This document shows positions 18,757-28,105 of a stretch of DNA of 64,000 nt, piece by piece. Each line of letters opens with the position of its first letter. The stretch's first letter is position 1. Under the pieces are notes generated by a model that saw only the letters and a list, made by a program, of their open reading frames with translations, ran no database searches and was not told the DNA's origin. A program made the position numbers and the translations under genes. The stretch covers positions 186,001 through 250,000 of the forward strand of contig NZ_AP024235.1 of the NCBI RefSeq assembly GCF_016756315.1, in the 5' to 3' direction. This DNA comes from Alteromonas sp. KC3. GTDB taxonomy: Bacteria > Pseudomonadota > Gammaproteobacteria > Enterobacterales > Alteromonadaceae.

Positions 18757-19824
18757 TCAAATTGCAAGAGCCAATAATCGTTCTCGTGTTTTATCGCCAT
18801 ACTGCACGTTTTTCCATAGTGCATCGCACAGGCTTTGCGTGTCGCTGAAGTCACCTTTTTTAAGCCAATCAATTAGCAAATTTGGGTCGTCGGGAAAGGC
18901 GATGGCTTCATTATCTGGCGCTTCAAGCCACTCTTCAACAATGTCTGTGTCCAGTTGAAACAACGTCTGGCATAGGTCAAGCTGGTTTAGCGTAAGAACA
19001 TTCGACAATTGTTCAAACTGGCCATGCAACGGCTTGATTAACAGCTTCTTTCCTAATTGTAATGCTTCGCTGGATAGCTCAAAACCACCATTGGCGATAA
19101 CCCCACTACAATGTTGCAGTGACTTTTGGAATGCGTTTTTAGACGTTGGACTCCAATGAATATGCCCCGCTTCTCGTTTTTCAGGCATATCGGGATGAAA
19201 GCAGTGAAACTCTTGATCACTTAACGGCTCAAGCATCTGCTGTATATCGTCGATATCTTCAAACGGCAAATATACCAGCACGTGGCCTTTGGCCGGAGAA
19301 AGCGCTGGTTTATCAGACACAAATGGCGGAATGATAGGCTGATTGAAATGATACCAGTGCACCCCTAATTGAAGTTGTGTAGGGGCGAAAATTTTCATAA
19401 GTAGGGTATCGAAAATGGTATTTCCACTTTTAGGTACATCGTATGAAAATGCCGCTTGGTGACTGATAGAAATGGAAGGTATAGCTTGTCGTTTCGCTGC
19501 CCAAGCGGTGACAGGTTCAAAGTCATTTACAAGCAAATCATAACCACTGGCATCAAACGCTTTGACATCTTTAACGAATTGCCCCACTTTCGCATTGCGC
19601 AACGTGGCCAATTTATCAACTTTGCCGCCTTTAGTAATAAAGCTAAGCCCAGTGAAGGTGCGATAGTCACCAAAAATGTCCATATCAAAGTACTTTTCTG
19701 GCGCACGGCCAGTAAAGACAAAATCGACATCAATATCGTCGCGGTGCGCCAACGCTGCCGCCATAATTCGTGCTCGCGCAATATGACCGTTACCGGTGCC
19801 TTGCACGCCATACAATAATTTCAT
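18757..19824 (-). CDS. MJ1255-type glycosyltransferase family protein
   Basis: The 355-aa protein has a GT-B like fold. The N-terminus KLLYGVQGTGNGHIARARIM matches the glycine-rich loop of the MJ1255/TIGR00661 family, distantly related to MurG-type transferases. The C-terminal half holds the expected nucleotide-sugar site (SGVIANGGFELSSEALQLGK). There is no signal peptide or full membrane helix, so it is probably cytoplasmic or membrane-associated. The start lies one base past the stop of the PAP2 gene, so the two are almost certainly cotranscribed. A lipid-linked sugar substrate is suggested by that pairing, but this is inference. Confidence 0.75.
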   Translation of the reverse strand: MKLLYGVQGTGNGHIARARIMAAALAHRDDIDVDFVFTGRAPEKYFDMDIFGDYRTFTGLSFITKGGKVDKLATLRNAKVGQFVKDVKAFDASGYDLLVNDFEPVTAWAAKRQAIPSISISHQAAFSYDVPKSGNTIFDTLLMKIFAPTQLQLGVHWYHFNQPIIPPFVSDKPALSPAKGHVLVYLPFEDIDDIQQMLEPLSDQEFHCFHPDMPEKREAGHIHWSPTSKNAFQKSLQHCSGVIANGGFELSSEALQLGKKLLIKPLHGQFEQLSNVLTLNQLDLCQTLFQLDTDIVEEWLEAPDNEAIAFPDDPNLLIDWLKKGDFSDTQSLCDALWKNVQYGDKTRERLLALAI

Positions 19825-19825
19825 A

Positions 19826-20338
19826 CTACCCCAAAATAGAAATACTCAGTGATGCAATAGTGATACCCAATAACGTACCTGCAAATACATCAGACGGATA
19901 ATGCACACCTAATAGAACCCGTGATAGTCCAATTAGTGCTGCCCAGCAATACGCGAGCAGAGCGAAAGGCGGGTAATAGTGCGCCACTATACTTGCCATT
20001 AACCATGCGGCTGCAGTATGTCCAGAAGGAAGAGAGAATTTGTCTGAAGGCGTGACATGTGCTGTTAAATTCATTAGAAAATCGCAAGGGCGTGGGCGCT
20101 TGAACATTTTCTTAAGCAACACATAGATAGGTAACTCCAGCGCATATGCCATCAGCGCTGTATATAGGAAAAGCTCTCCATGCTCTGGCTCAAACGCCCA
20201 CAGCAGCATGCCGATAACGAAGTACAAATAGCCGTCGCCAGTTTTTGACAACCAGATAATACTGCGACAGTCTCTTTTTAGTGTCAGTTTGTAGAGGCGA
20301 TAAAATAGGTCGGTGTCGACCTTAGTCAAGGATTTCAT
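19826..20338 (-). CDS. PAP2-family membrane phosphatase
   Basis: The protein of about 170 aa has the three PAP2 phosphatase motifs: KKMFKRPRP (K-x6-RP), PSGHTAA and SRVLLGVHYPSD (SR-x5-H-x3-D). About five hydrophobic segments indicate an inner-membrane enzyme. Members of this family dephosphorylate phosphatidate or undecaprenyl pyrophosphate. The N-terminus SLTKVDTDLFYRLYKLTLKR is typical of the undecaprenyl/PgpB-like group. The start is either 20344 or the ATG at 20338, which has AAGG at a better spacing. It forms an operon with the downstream glycosyltransferase. Confidence 0.88.
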   Translation of the reverse strand: MKSLTKVDTDLFYRLYKLTLKRDCRSIIWLSKTGDGYLYFVIGMLLWAFEPEHGELFLYTALMAYALELPIYVLLKKMFKRPRPCDFLMNLTAHVTPSDKFSLPSGHTAAAWLMASIVAHYYPPFALLAYCWAALIGLSRVLLGVHYPSDVFAGTLLGITIASLSISILG

Positions 20339-20683
20339 TAGCATCGCCTTGTCCTCTATCGGTTAATTACTGCACAGGCTAAAGTGGGTCTGTGACCAGT
20401 GGGTGACGGAAAAAAGAAACTTTTCTTACATTTTCCTTTTTATGACTGGTGCGACAAAAAGTCCGTGAATAATCACCGTATTGTTATTCTCTAAAATAGT
20501 ACTAAGCAAAATCTAAGCAAAATTTGTGCTCAATGCAGACTGAAAATACAGGGTTTGCGTTATTTTTTATCAAAGTCAAAAATTCGATGAATCGCTATAA
20601 ATCAGTCGTTTGCAATAGGCTTTTTAATGCTATGCTAGACTTAGATTTTCATCTTTATCTCTCTATTCAACAAAGGCGGAATA
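20339..20683 (+). promoter_or_regulatory. divergent promoter region upstream of rraA and the PAP2 gene
   Basis: This AT-rich, gene-free stretch of about 345 bases lies between divergent genes. For rraA there is a plausible extended -10 (TGCTATGCT, 20628-20636) with a TTGCAA 15 bases upstream (20610-20615). The spacing is short, so the call is weak. No RNA gene or conserved operator is recognised. Confidence 0.35.
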
Positions 20684-21169
20684 ATGGAATACAACACATC
20701 TGAACTATGTGATTTGTTTGCAGATAGCGTAGACGTCGTCGACCCAATTTTTGCAAGCTTTGGTGGTCGCTATTCCTTTGGTGGGGAAATCACTACCATT
20801 AAATGCTTTGAGGATAGAGGGTTAATTGATCGCGTTCTCGCACAGCCTGGAGCGGGTAAAGTGCTTTTGGTTGACGGTGGTGGTTCAACGCGCCGTGCTT
20901 TGTTTGATGCTGCCTCTGCGCAAATTGCCATAGATAACGACTGGGAAGGTGTTGTCATTTATGGCAGCGTGCGTGAAGTAGACAGTTTAGCCGAGTTGGA
21001 TATTGGTGTACTGGCAGTTGCAGCTATCCCAGTTAATGCCGAGGGGGAAAGCATAGGTGAGGTAGATTTACCGGTTAATTTTGGGGGCGTTACGTTTTTG
21101 CCCGAAGACCACCTTTACGCCGATAGCACAGGTGTAATCTTGTCTCCAGAGCCACTTGATTTAGATTAG
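20684..21169 (+). CDS. rraA: ribonuclease E inhibitor RraA
   Basis: RraA binds the C-terminal region of RNase E and modulates RNA decay. The 161-aa length equals that of the E. coli protein. The fold is related to HMG/CHA aldolases: [33 protein letters not shown] and [20 protein letters not shown] are all diagnostic. The paired GS(V)R and D positions are kept. A ribosome site (AAAGGCGGA) sits just before the ATG. It is a stand-alone gene. Confidence 0.96.
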   Translation: MEYNTSELCDLFADSVDVVDPIFASFGGRYSFGGEITTIKCFEDRGLIDRVLAQPGAGKVLLVDGGGSTRRALFDAASAQIAIDNDWEGVVIYGSVREVDSLAELDIGVLAVAAIPVNAEGESIGEVDLPVNFGGVTFLPEDHLYADSTGVILSPEPLDLD

Positions 21170-21214
21170 GCTGTACGCCATTCCTTTTTACCAAGACAGT
21201 CGCGTGACTATGGT

Positions 21215-21250
21215 TGTCCTGTACGCGGTATTATAACCTTGTACAGGACA
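21215..21250. repeat. inverted repeat between convergent rraA and nuclease gene
   Basis: Perfect 10-base arms (TGTCCTGTAC and GTACAGGACA) are separated by a 16-base AT-rich loop. The repeat sits between two converging stops, so a transcript-end hairpin is likely, but no T-run follows on either strand. It may also be a protein-binding palindrome. Confidence 0.5.
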
Positions 21251-21258
21251 TAACCCAC

Positions 21259-22068
21259 TTATTGATTGGCTTCTTCGAATACTTTATTCAAATACATAGC
21301 AATACGAATGCCGGCCATTTGTATGCGCTTTTGTGCAGTGGGTAAGTTGTTGTAGAGGTAATCGTAGCTCATGTTGTTTGCGTTATCTGGGTAGATAGTG
21401 TCGCGTATCTCAGTGCTCTCTTTTATCCACTCTAGTACGTCAGTACTCGCCCAATTGCGGATATCTTGTGGCGTAATACTACGCGTTAGTTGGGCTGTCC
21501 ACTCGGTGTAAGATAGACCGCGTTGCTCTAACATTTGTGAGTCCCATACGCGATGTAAATTGGAGTCTTGCCAGAAAAAACGCACCTTAACATCGTTCCC
21601 ACCGCGATCAGTGCCATTTCCTGCATGAAGGGGCTGATGCAAATCACCAATAATATGCACGATAAACTGCAGCGCTAAGCGCTTTTCATCAGTTGTTGCG
21701 CTCGGGTCTTTAAGGGTATTGGTGAATTGCTCTAACGCGGTAACGGCATCCCCCTCGTCAGGTGCGCCCACTTCAACGTAGGTCTTACCTTCAGGTACAG
21801 AAACATAGTGCCAGGGGCCTGCGGTTTTTTGCCAGAACTCACTTGGGTCCGAGCGCATTTCATCTGCATGTGTGGATGCTTGTGCAAGCGAACTGTTAGG
21901 TAATAGTTCCATCATTGCCGCTTGAGACAATGGGCTTAGGTATTGCTGTGCAATAGCACCGGTCACGCGATGACCTGTTTGACCCCAGCCAAATGCAGGT
22001 GATGCAACACCCGTGGCAAGCAACGTTCCTAGCGCAACGGCGCAAATCCTGTTTGCAAACGCGAACAT
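21259..22068 (-). CDS. secreted S1/P1-type nuclease
   Basis: The 269-aa protein has a signal peptide (about 27 residues, cleavage before Trp in AFG/WGQTGH). This exposes the N-terminal Trp that ligates zinc in the S1/P1 family. Other zinc ligands are visible: HRV after the Trp, HADEMR, HIIGDLHQPLHAG, and HRVWDSQM. The family cleaves single-stranded DNA and RNA and 3'-nucleotides. It probably acts in the periplasm or outside the cell for nucleotide scavenging. It starts only 2 bases after the ubiX stop, so it is in the same transcript, with no obvious functional link. Confidence 0.92.
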   Translation of the reverse strand: MFAFANRICAVALGTLLATGVASPAFGWGQTGHRVTGAIAQQYLSPLSQAAMMELLPNSSLAQASTHADEMRSDPSEFWQKTAGPWHYVSVPEGKTYVEVGAPDEGDAVTALEQFTNTLKDPSATTDEKRLALQFIVHIIGDLHQPLHAGNGTDRGGNDVKVRFFWQDSNLHRVWDSQMLEQRGLSYTEWTAQLTRSITPQDIRNWASTDVLEWIKESTEIRDTIYPDNANNMSYDYLYNNLPTAQKRIQMAGIRIAMYLNKVFEEANQ

Positions 22069-22070
22069 GG

Positions 22071-22703
22071 TTATTCCTCTGAATGTTTAGCGGTTTGATA
22101 ACCCCATCGGGCCACCAACGATTGTTCTATTGAAAGGTGATCTAGTATACGCGCCACCACGAAGTCTACCAAATCGTCTATTGTTTGCGGGTTGTGGTAG
22201 AAGCCCGGCGCAGCAGGCATAATAGTGGCGCCCATTTGTGACAGTTTGAGCATGTTTTCTAGGTGAATTGACGACAATGGCATTTCACGTACCACCATTA
22301 TTAACTGCCCACGCTCTTTTAACACTACATCCGCAGCGCGCTCTATAAGGTTGTCGCTGGCACCAATACTTATCGCTGATAAGGTGCCTGTTGAACATGG
22401 ACAAACCACCATCTTCGATGGCGCCGCTGATCCTGACGCGACAGGAGAAAACCATTCTTCTTTACCAAATACCCTAATTTGGTCAGGTTTGGCGCCGCAA
22501 TGCTGGGTAAAAAATGCGGCCGCATCTTCTGGGCGTGCGGGTATTTTTACGTTTTCTTCGGTAGCAAACACCACCCTTGCTGCCGATGATATCAATACAA
22601 ATACTTGATAATCAGCATTCACCAAAGACTGCATTAATGTAAGTGCATAAGGCGCACCGGAGGCGCCTGTGATAGCAAGTGTAACTTGCTTGTCGTGTTT
22701 CAT
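22071..22703 (-). CDS. ubiX: flavin prenyltransferase UbiX
   Basis: UbiX joins dimethylallyl phosphate to FMN, making the prenyl-FMN cofactor that UbiD-type decarboxylases need for ubiquinone synthesis. The 210-aa product has [14 protein letters not shown] at the FMN site, [22 protein letters not shown] and a [16 protein letters not shown] stretch. The C-terminal [20 protein letters not shown] is typical. ubiD is not in the window. It lies 75 bases after mpl, as seen in many gammaproteobacteria. Confidence 0.96.
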   Translation of the reverse strand: MKHDKQVTLAITGASGAPYALTLMQSLVNADYQVFVLISSAARVVFATEENVKIPARPEDAAAFFTQHCGAKPDQIRVFGKEEWFSPVASGSAAPSKMVVCPCSTGTLSAISIGASDNLIERAADVVLKERGQLIMVVREMPLSSIHLENMLKLSQMGATIMPAAPGFYHNPQTIDDLVDFVVARILDHLSIEQSLVARWGYQTAKHSEE

Positions 22704-22778
22704 TTGTTTACCTCTGAGACTGTCTCTTTGTCATTAATTTCGACATTTCAAGTCAGGTTCTCTTAAGTTATAGCCTAT

Positions 22779-24128
22779 TTAGCAATCCTTTAGTGCAGAC
22801 AAGATACGTCCGTGGATCCCTTCAAACCCGCCGTTACTCATCACTAAAATGTGATCGCCGGGTTTTGCTGTGTCTTTTAACGCTTGCACAATATGTTCAA
22901 CGTTTTTGTAGCAATGAACTGGGGCACTACTATGCGCTGCAGCATCAACGAGTGACCAATCCATGCCACTAGGCTCGAATAAGAAAACGTCGTCTGCTTT
23001 TTGCCACGAATTAGCGAGTGTGTTTTTGTGAACACCCATTTTCATTGTATTAGAACGCGGTTCTAATACGGCTAGAATGCGCGCATTGCCCACTTTTTTA
23101 CGCAAACCGTCAAGGGTGGTTTCGATAGCGGTGGGATGGTGTGCAAAGTCATCATACACCGTAATTCCGCTAACGGTGCCCTTAACCTCCATGCGACGCT
23201 TTACGTTTTTAAACGTCGATAACGCTTCAATGGCATCAGGTAAGGTCACGCCTGCGTGATGACTACTTGCAATTGCCATTAGCGCGTTGTCGACGTTGTG
23301 TTTGCCCATCAACGCCCACTCGATTGTACCTACCTTGTTGCCATTGTGGAGCACATGAAACGCACTGCCATCTTTATTGATAAGTTCACTGTCCCAGGTT
23401 TTGCCCAGCGATTGGCGTGAGGACCAACAACCGCGCGAGAGCATATCTTCGATAGCTGGAGTATTATTGGGGGTAAGAATCAAGCCATTTTCAGGCACCA
23501 TGCGCACCAAGTGATGGAACTGGGTTTGTATGGCAGCTAAATCAGCAAAGATATCCGCGTGATCAAACTCTAAGTTGTTTATAACTAACGTTTTGGGACG
23601 GTAGTGTACAAACTTTGAACGCTTGTCGAAAAAGGCGCTGTCGTATTCATCAGCTTCTATTACAAAAAAGGGGCCTTCTCCAACGCGGGCTGATACGCCA
23701 AAATTCTCTGGTACGCCGCCAATCAGGTAGCCGGGTTTTAATCCTGCAAACTCTAATATCCATGCCACCATGCTGCTGGTAGTGGTTTTTCCGTGTGTGC
23801 CTGAGACACCAATTACCCAGCGATCTTTAAGCAAGTTATCAAGCAACCACTGTGGACCACTGGTATAGGGCAAGTTACGATTTAACACGTATTCAACGGC
23901 CGCGTTGCCTCTAGACATCGCATTACCAATAACGACCATGTCAGGTGCAGGTTCAAACTGGCTGACATCGTAGCCTTGGGTTAATTCAATGCCCAACGCT
24001 TCTAGTTGGGTACTCATTGGCGGATACACGTTGTCATCAGAGCCGGTAACTTTGTGGCCTAGTGACTTTGCAATGGCGGCAATGCCACCCATAAAACTTC
24101 CACAAATGCCTAAAATATGTACATGCAT
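22779..24128 (-). CDS. mpl: murein tripeptide ligase Mpl
   Basis: Mpl ligates recycled L-Ala-gamma-D-Glu-meso-DAP to UDP-MurNAc, so wall peptides re-enter peptidoglycan synthesis. The 449-aa product has the Mur-ligase three-domain plan. The N-terminus HILGICGSFMGGIAAIAKSL binds the UDP-sugar, VSGTHGKTTTSSMVAW is the ATP site, and EADEYDSAFFDKRSKF is the Mpl/MurC-type signature. The stretch DDFAHHPTAIETTLDGL marks the ligase C-terminal domain. It depends on meso-DAP made by DapF, encoded nearby. Confidence 0.96.
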   Translation of the reverse strand: MHVHILGICGSFMGGIAAIAKSLGHKVTGSDDNVYPPMSTQLEALGIELTQGYDVSQFEPAPDMVVIGNAMSRGNAAVEYVLNRNLPYTSGPQWLLDNLLKDRWVIGVSGTHGKTTTSSMVAWILEFAGLKPGYLIGGVPENFGVSARVGEGPFFVIEADEYDSAFFDKRSKFVHYRPKTLVINNLEFDHADIFADLAAIQTQFHHLVRMVPENGLILTPNNTPAIEDMLSRGCWSSRQSLGKTWDSELINKDGSAFHVLHNGNKVGTIEWALMGKHNVDNALMAIASSHHAGVTLPDAIEALSTFKNVKRRMEVKGTVSGITVYDDFAHHPTAIETTLDGLRKKVGNARILAVLEPRSNTMKMGVHKNTLANSWQKADDVFLFEPSGMDWSLVDAAAHSSAPVHCYKNVEHIVQALKDTAKPGDHILVMSNGGFEGIHGRILSALKDC

Positions 24129-24440
24129 AATGCATTCTCAACGAATTGTCATGTGATATGGCTACTGTATCAGAACCTTATTAGTGAGGGATAATGCAAT
24201 TTAGTAAACGCTGCATTGTTTGCCCGGTAAGGTGTAGAAAGCATTGCCATACTGGTATGGTGTGTGAATGCATCACCATTAGCGTGTTTCACTTCACGTC
24301 GAACGCGGTTACAATCTATACACAGGCAATGCGCTTAACAAACGCAGTGTTCTGTATATGTCAGAAGCGATAAGCCGGTAAGGAAAGCTGTGCACCTTTT
24401 GACATAAAAACCCTACATACGAAAAAAAGGCTTACATTTA
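24129..24440 (+). promoter_or_regulatory. divergent upstream region of mpl and fbp
   Basis: A 312-base stretch lies between divergent starts. A TTGACA hexamer lies near 24397 about 45 bases before the fbp start, but no -10 box sits at the right distance from it. I see no riboswitch, RNA gene or clear operator. Confidence 0.35.
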
Positions 24441-25415
24441 ATGAAACGTTTAAACTCCCAATTGCAACAAGACGGTGCGCCGCTTGAGCTTATTTTGCTC
24501 ATTCGTACACTGCTAGCGGGTTGTAAAGAAATATCTTTCCGCGTGAGTCAAGGCGCATTAGCAGGCGTTCTGGGTTCGACTCTTTCTGAGAACGTACAGG
24601 GCGAAACGCAAAAAAAGCTCGACGTTATTTCAAATCACATCCTTAAAGATACGCTAAGAGAGTCTGGCTACGTAAAAGCAATTTCGTCTGAAGAAGAAGA
24701 CGATGTTGTGCCGTGTAACCCAGAAGGAAAGTATCTTGTAAGCTTTGACCCATTAGATGGTTCGTCAAACACAGAGATCAACAGTTTAATTGGTACCATT
24801 TTCTCCATTACACACGCGCCTCAATGGATGGAGCCTGACGATCCGTCAGCCTTTTTGCAGCCGGGAACGCAAATGGTGGCAGCAGGTTACGTTTTGTATG
24901 GCCCATCGACAATGCTAGCGTTAACGACAGGTCGTGGAACGCATATTTATACGCTAGATAAAACCCACGGTGGTTTCTTGCTTACTCATCCAAATATTCA
25001 AGTACCAGAGCAAACGAGTGAGTTTTCTATTAATGCGTCTAATCAGCGTCATTGGGAGCCATCAATGCAAGCTTACATCGCTGATTTGCTTGCAGGTAAA
25101 GAAGGCCCGCGCGGGAAAAACTTCAACATGCGCTGGGTTGCGGCTATGGTGGGTGATATTCACCGTTTATTGTGTCGCGGCGGTATCTTTATGTACCCTT
25201 ATGACAACCGTGATCCATCTAAGCCAGGTAAACTGCGCTTATTGTATGAAGCAAACCCAATGGCATTTCTGATGGAACAAGCTGGCGGTAAAGCAGAAAC
25301 CGGAACCGGACGAATTCTTGAAGTAATGCCAGAGGAAATTCACCAACGAGTGCCTTGTATTATCGGCTCAAAAGATGAAGTTGATATGTGCGTTAGCTAT
25401 CGAGACAAGCACTAA
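24441..25415 (+). CDS. fbp: class I fructose-1,6-bisphosphatase
   Basis: Fbp hydrolyses fructose-1,6-bisphosphate to fructose-6-phosphate in gluconeogenesis. The 324-aa product is of the class I type. The metal site reads SSEEEDD and [19 protein letters not shown]. The sugar-phosphate site is [20 protein letters not shown] with a later [23 protein letters not shown]-binding N-terminal residues are less clear. The AT-rich leader gives an AAAGG at 10 bases from the ATG. It is followed by ppa in the same direction. Confidence 0.97.
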   Translation: MKRLNSQLQQDGAPLELILLIRTLLAGCKEISFRVSQGALAGVLGSTLSENVQGETQKKLDVISNHILKDTLRESGYVKAISSEEEDDVVPCNPEGKYLVSFDPLDGSSNTEINSLIGTIFSITHAPQWMEPDDPSAFLQPGTQMVAAGYVLYGPSTMLALTTGRGTHIYTLDKTHGGFLLTHPNIQVPEQTSEFSINASNQRHWEPSMQAYIADLLAGKEGPRGKNFNMRWVAAMVGDIHRLLCRGGIFMYPYDNRDPSKPGKLRLLYEANPMAFLMEQAGGKAETGTGRILEVMPEEIHQRVPCIIGSKDEVDMCVSYRDKH

Positions 25416-25460
25416 ATAGCATCTATAGCGGCAAAATTTAGCGAAATTTAAAGAGATTAC

Positions 25461-25487
25461 TACGACAACAGTCGTAAACCGTTTTTA
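25461..25487 (+). terminator. possible terminator after fbp
   Basis: A short perfect stem (TACGAC/GTCGTA, 4-base loop) is followed by a T-rich run a few bases later. It lies 45 bases after the fbp stop, before ppa. The stem is only 6 bp, so termination may be partial. Confidence 0.45.
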
Positions 25488-25550
25488 TTTTGCCGCACTC
25501 ACCGTATACTTAGCCCCAAATTTCTAATTTATCATTGAAAGGATCAAAGA

Positions 25551-26081
25551 ATGAGCTTGAGTGCTATTCCTGCTGGTAAGAACGTGCCAGACGAAGTAAA
25601 TGTAATCATCGAAATTCCAGCGCACGCTGACCCGGTGAAGTACGAAGTAGACAAAGATACTGGTGCATTATTTGTAGACCGTTTCATGGCTACTTGCATG
25701 CACTACCCAACGAACTACGGTTACGTAAACAACACCTTGTCTGAAGATGGCGACCCAGTAGACGTACTAGTAATGACACCTTTCCCTCTACTTGCGGGTT
25801 CTGTTATCAAGTGTCGTCCAGTTGGCGTACTTAACATGACTGATGAGTCAGGCAAAGATGCAAAGGTTCTTGCTGTTCCAGTAGACAAGCTTTCTACTAT
25901 TTACCGTGATGTTAAAGAAATTGAAGACTGCCCACCGCTTCTACTTAAGCAGATTGAGCATTTCTTCGAGCACTACAAAGATCTTGAGCCTGGTAAGTGG
26001 GTTAAAATTGACGGTTGGGCGAACGCTGCAGCTGCAAAAGAAGAAATTACCGCAAGCATCGCGCGTTTCGAAGCAGAATAA
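25551..26081 (+). CDS. ppa: inorganic pyrophosphatase
   Basis: Ppa hydrolyses pyrophosphate and pulls biosynthetic reactions forward. The 176-aa length matches the hexameric bacterial family I enzyme. The signature [10 protein letters not shown] carries the metal-binding Asp residues. [20 protein letters not shown] and the [14 protein letters not shown] tail are standard. A strong ribosome site (AAAGGATCAAAGA) precedes the ATG, and codon use looks like that of a highly expressed gene. It ends in a good intrinsic terminator. Confidence 0.97.
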   Translation: MSLSAIPAGKNVPDEVNVIIEIPAHADPVKYEVDKDTGALFVDRFMATCMHYPTNYGYVNNTLSEDGDPVDVLVMTPFPLLAGSVIKCRPVGVLNMTDESGKDAKVLAVPVDKLSTIYRDVKEIEDCPPLLLKQIEHFFEHYKDLEPGKWVKIDGWANAAAAKEEITASIARFEAE

Positions 26082-26110
26082 TTCACGCTTCATCGAATTG
26101 ATGTTAAAAA

Positions 26111-26136
26111 GGGCTGGTGATAAACCAGCCCTTTTT
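26111..26136 (+). terminator. intrinsic terminator after ppa
   Basis: GGGCTGGT and ACCAGCCC form a strong 8-bp GC-rich stem with a 4-base loop (GATA plus A), followed by five T. It lies 30 bases after the ppa stop. Confidence 0.9.
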
Positions 26137-26171
26137 GTTGGAGCTGGTGAAATAAAGATGTAGAGAGTTAT

Positions 26172-26657
26172 ATGCAACAAATAAAGCAATCACTATTCAT
26201 CCTGTTTGCAGTCTTTATTGCTCTGCCTTCGTGGAATGCTAACGCTGCATCACAAGCAGTAGAAGTGTATTGGGAAGACTTGGTGCCAGAAGGTTTTAAT
26301 GAGCTTGCTCCACCTGCTGTGCAACATAACGGTGAAATGAGTCAGCTACAGCCCGACGCGCCAGTAGTCGACACCTACGATGGCAAACGCGTAAAAATTC
26401 CTGGGTTTGTTGTACCGCTTGAAGGAACCGGGGAGCTCACTACCGAGTTCTTATTGGTGCCGTACTTTGGTGCGTGTATCCATGTGCCGCCTCCGCCTTC
26501 TAATCAAATTGTGTACGTGAAGTTTGAAGAGGGCGTGCATATCGATAATATCTACGATGCAATTTGGGTGACTGGCGAGCTTTCTACCGACGGCTGGAAA
26601 GGTGATATCGCTTCAGTCGGCTATCGTCTTAAAGGTGAAGCAGTAGAAGGGTTCTAG
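26172..26657 (+). CDS. exported DUF3299 protein
   Basis: The 161-aa protein has a signal peptide (about residues 1-25, ending NANA). The mature part matches DUF3299: VEVYWEDLVPEGF at the start, VKIPGFVVPLEG in the middle, and LLVPYFGACIHVPPPPSNQIV near the Cys-His motif. The conserved Cys and His suggest a metal or redox role, but none is established. Family members are often encoded with MacAB-like or lipoprotein export genes; here it stands alone between two terminators. Confidence 0.85.
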   Translation: MQQIKQSLFILFAVFIALPSWNANAASQAVEVYWEDLVPEGFNELAPPAVQHNGEMSQLQPDAPVVDTYDGKRVKIPGFVVPLEGTGELTTEFLLVPYFGACIHVPPPPSNQIVYVKFEEGVHIDNIYDAIWVTGELSTDGWKGDIASVGYRLKGEAVEGF

Positions 26658-26671
26658 AAAGAACCCTTTTT
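26649..26671 (+). terminator. terminator overlapping the DUF3299 stop
   Basis: GGGTTC and GAACCC pair around the stop codon and are followed by five T. The stem begins inside the last codons, so the terminator is part of the coding end. Confidence 0.75.
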
Positions 26672-26697
26672 CTTATCAGCCTAAATGAAAAAGGCGT

Positions 26698-28002
26698 TTA
26701 TCTACCATTCAAAATAGCAGCGAAATCACTTGCAAATTGCGATGCCGTCTCAGGTTCTATCTTTTGTATACTGACTCTAATTGCGTGCGAGACTTCATCA
26801 ACATCAAATGAGCTTCCCGGTCTCACTAACCAGCCTTTTTGCGATAGCGCAAAGGCGACGGTTTTACTGTCGGTATTAACAGGGAGCCACACATTCAATC
26901 CATCAATGGCGTGCGTGAATGCAACACCTTCTTTGTTCAGCGCCTTTATGAGCGTATCTCGCTGATGCTTACATTGTTGCTTTGCATCAGTTAATTGCTT
27001 TTGAAAGGTATTATTGGTTAAGCACGTGTATACCAGCGCTTGAAGCACGCGGCTTACCCAAGACATGCCCGGAGCAAGACGCGTATTTATGCGCTTAATT
27101 GATTCTGTATCAGCCGCCACAAATGCCATCCGAAGATCGGGGCCTAACCCCTTTGATACCGAGCGAAATATCGCCCAGTTGCGAGTAGATTCAGGAATAA
27201 CACTGTGATGTACTGTGGTGGCTAACAGTGAAAAATGGTCGTCTTCTAGCACGACTACGTCTGGGTAACGACGCAGAACATCTTGTAACTGCTTAGCACG
27301 CTCTGCAGTGATAGAAACCCCAGTAGGATTATGCGCACGTGGCGTAATCAATACCGCTTTAGCGCCTTTTTCAAGTGCACTTTCTAATGCGTCTGGCCGC
27401 ATGCCCTTTGCATCGACAGCAGCGCCTATTACCTGCATGCCAGACAGTCTAATGGCATTGGCTGAACTGATATAACAGGGGTCTTCTACAACAAACTTGT
27501 CACCTGGAATAAGGTAGGCCGCTATCATGCGCTCAAGAGTATCAATGGCGCCGTTACAAAGCGTTAGTGCGAAGTCATCAGGACAGGCATTGCGAAACCA
27601 TGCTTTTCCATAGGCGCTAACACTAGGAAGAATAGTATCTTCACCGTAGAGATATTGGTTAAGAGGTGTAAGCGAAGCAACTTTATTGAGGTCGGGGAGC
27701 CAGCTTTTGCACGGGCTTCCATCAGCTAAATCAAAAAGGGATGTTTGGGTGCTACCTTCTTGCTCACCAGCACTAATGTCTTCGCAAATACGCGTGCCTA
27801 ATCGCCCTTGCGTAAGAGCAATACCAGCTTGGGATAGTTTCTTGTAGGCAGATGAAACGGTATTTCTATTTACACCCAACTGCTGTGCTAGCTCTCTGAC
27901 AGGGGGAAGTACATCGCCAGAAACGAGGGCTCCCTCTTTTGTGAGTTGGCGCACAGACTCAAAAATAGTGTGTGCAGAATCACCTGTAATCTTGACTTTC
28001 AT
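26698..28002 (-). CDS. MocR-type GntR/aminotransferase regulator
   Basis: The 434-aa transcription factor has an N-terminal GntR winged helix (about 1-75: LPPVRELAQQLGVNRNTVSS) and a C-terminal fold-I aminotransferase-like domain. The PLP Lys is in IFRSVSKGLGPDLRMAF, and ARAHNPTGV... reads here as PRAHNPTGVSI, a normal PLP contact. MocR regulators sense PLP plus an amino compound rather than catalyse. The gene is divergent from the aldolase/MFS pair with 103 bases between, so it most likely regulates them. The ligand is unknown; PdxR- or GabR-like functions are possible by family but nothing here proves it. Confidence 0.9.
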   Translation of the reverse strand: MKVKITGDSAHTIFESVRQLTKEGALVSGDVLPPVRELAQQLGVNRNTVSSAYKKLSQAGIALTQGRLGTRICEDISAGEQEGSTQTSLFDLADGSPCKSWLPDLNKVASLTPLNQYLYGEDTILPSVSAYGKAWFRNACPDDFALTLCNGAIDTLERMIAAYLIPGDKFVVEDPCYISSANAIRLSGMQVIGAAVDAKGMRPDALESALEKGAKAVLITPRAHNPTGVSITAERAKQLQDVLRRYPDVVVLEDDHFSLLATTVHHSVIPESTRNWAIFRSVSKGLGPDLRMAFVAADTESIKRINTRLAPGMSWVSRVLQALVYTCLTNNTFQKQLTDAKQQCKHQRDTLIKALNKEGVAFTHAIDGLNVWLPVNTDSKTVAFALSQKGWLVRPGSSFDVDEVSHAIRVSIQKIEPETASQFASDFAAILNGR

Positions 28003-28105
28003 TTTTGTCCTATGTCAATATAAGTTTTGTCATGGGTGAACATGTAGTGCTCTTTATCCCATTTCGCGGGGCATTTTTCCATATTTTAAACAAAGCGAGG
28101 CGCAA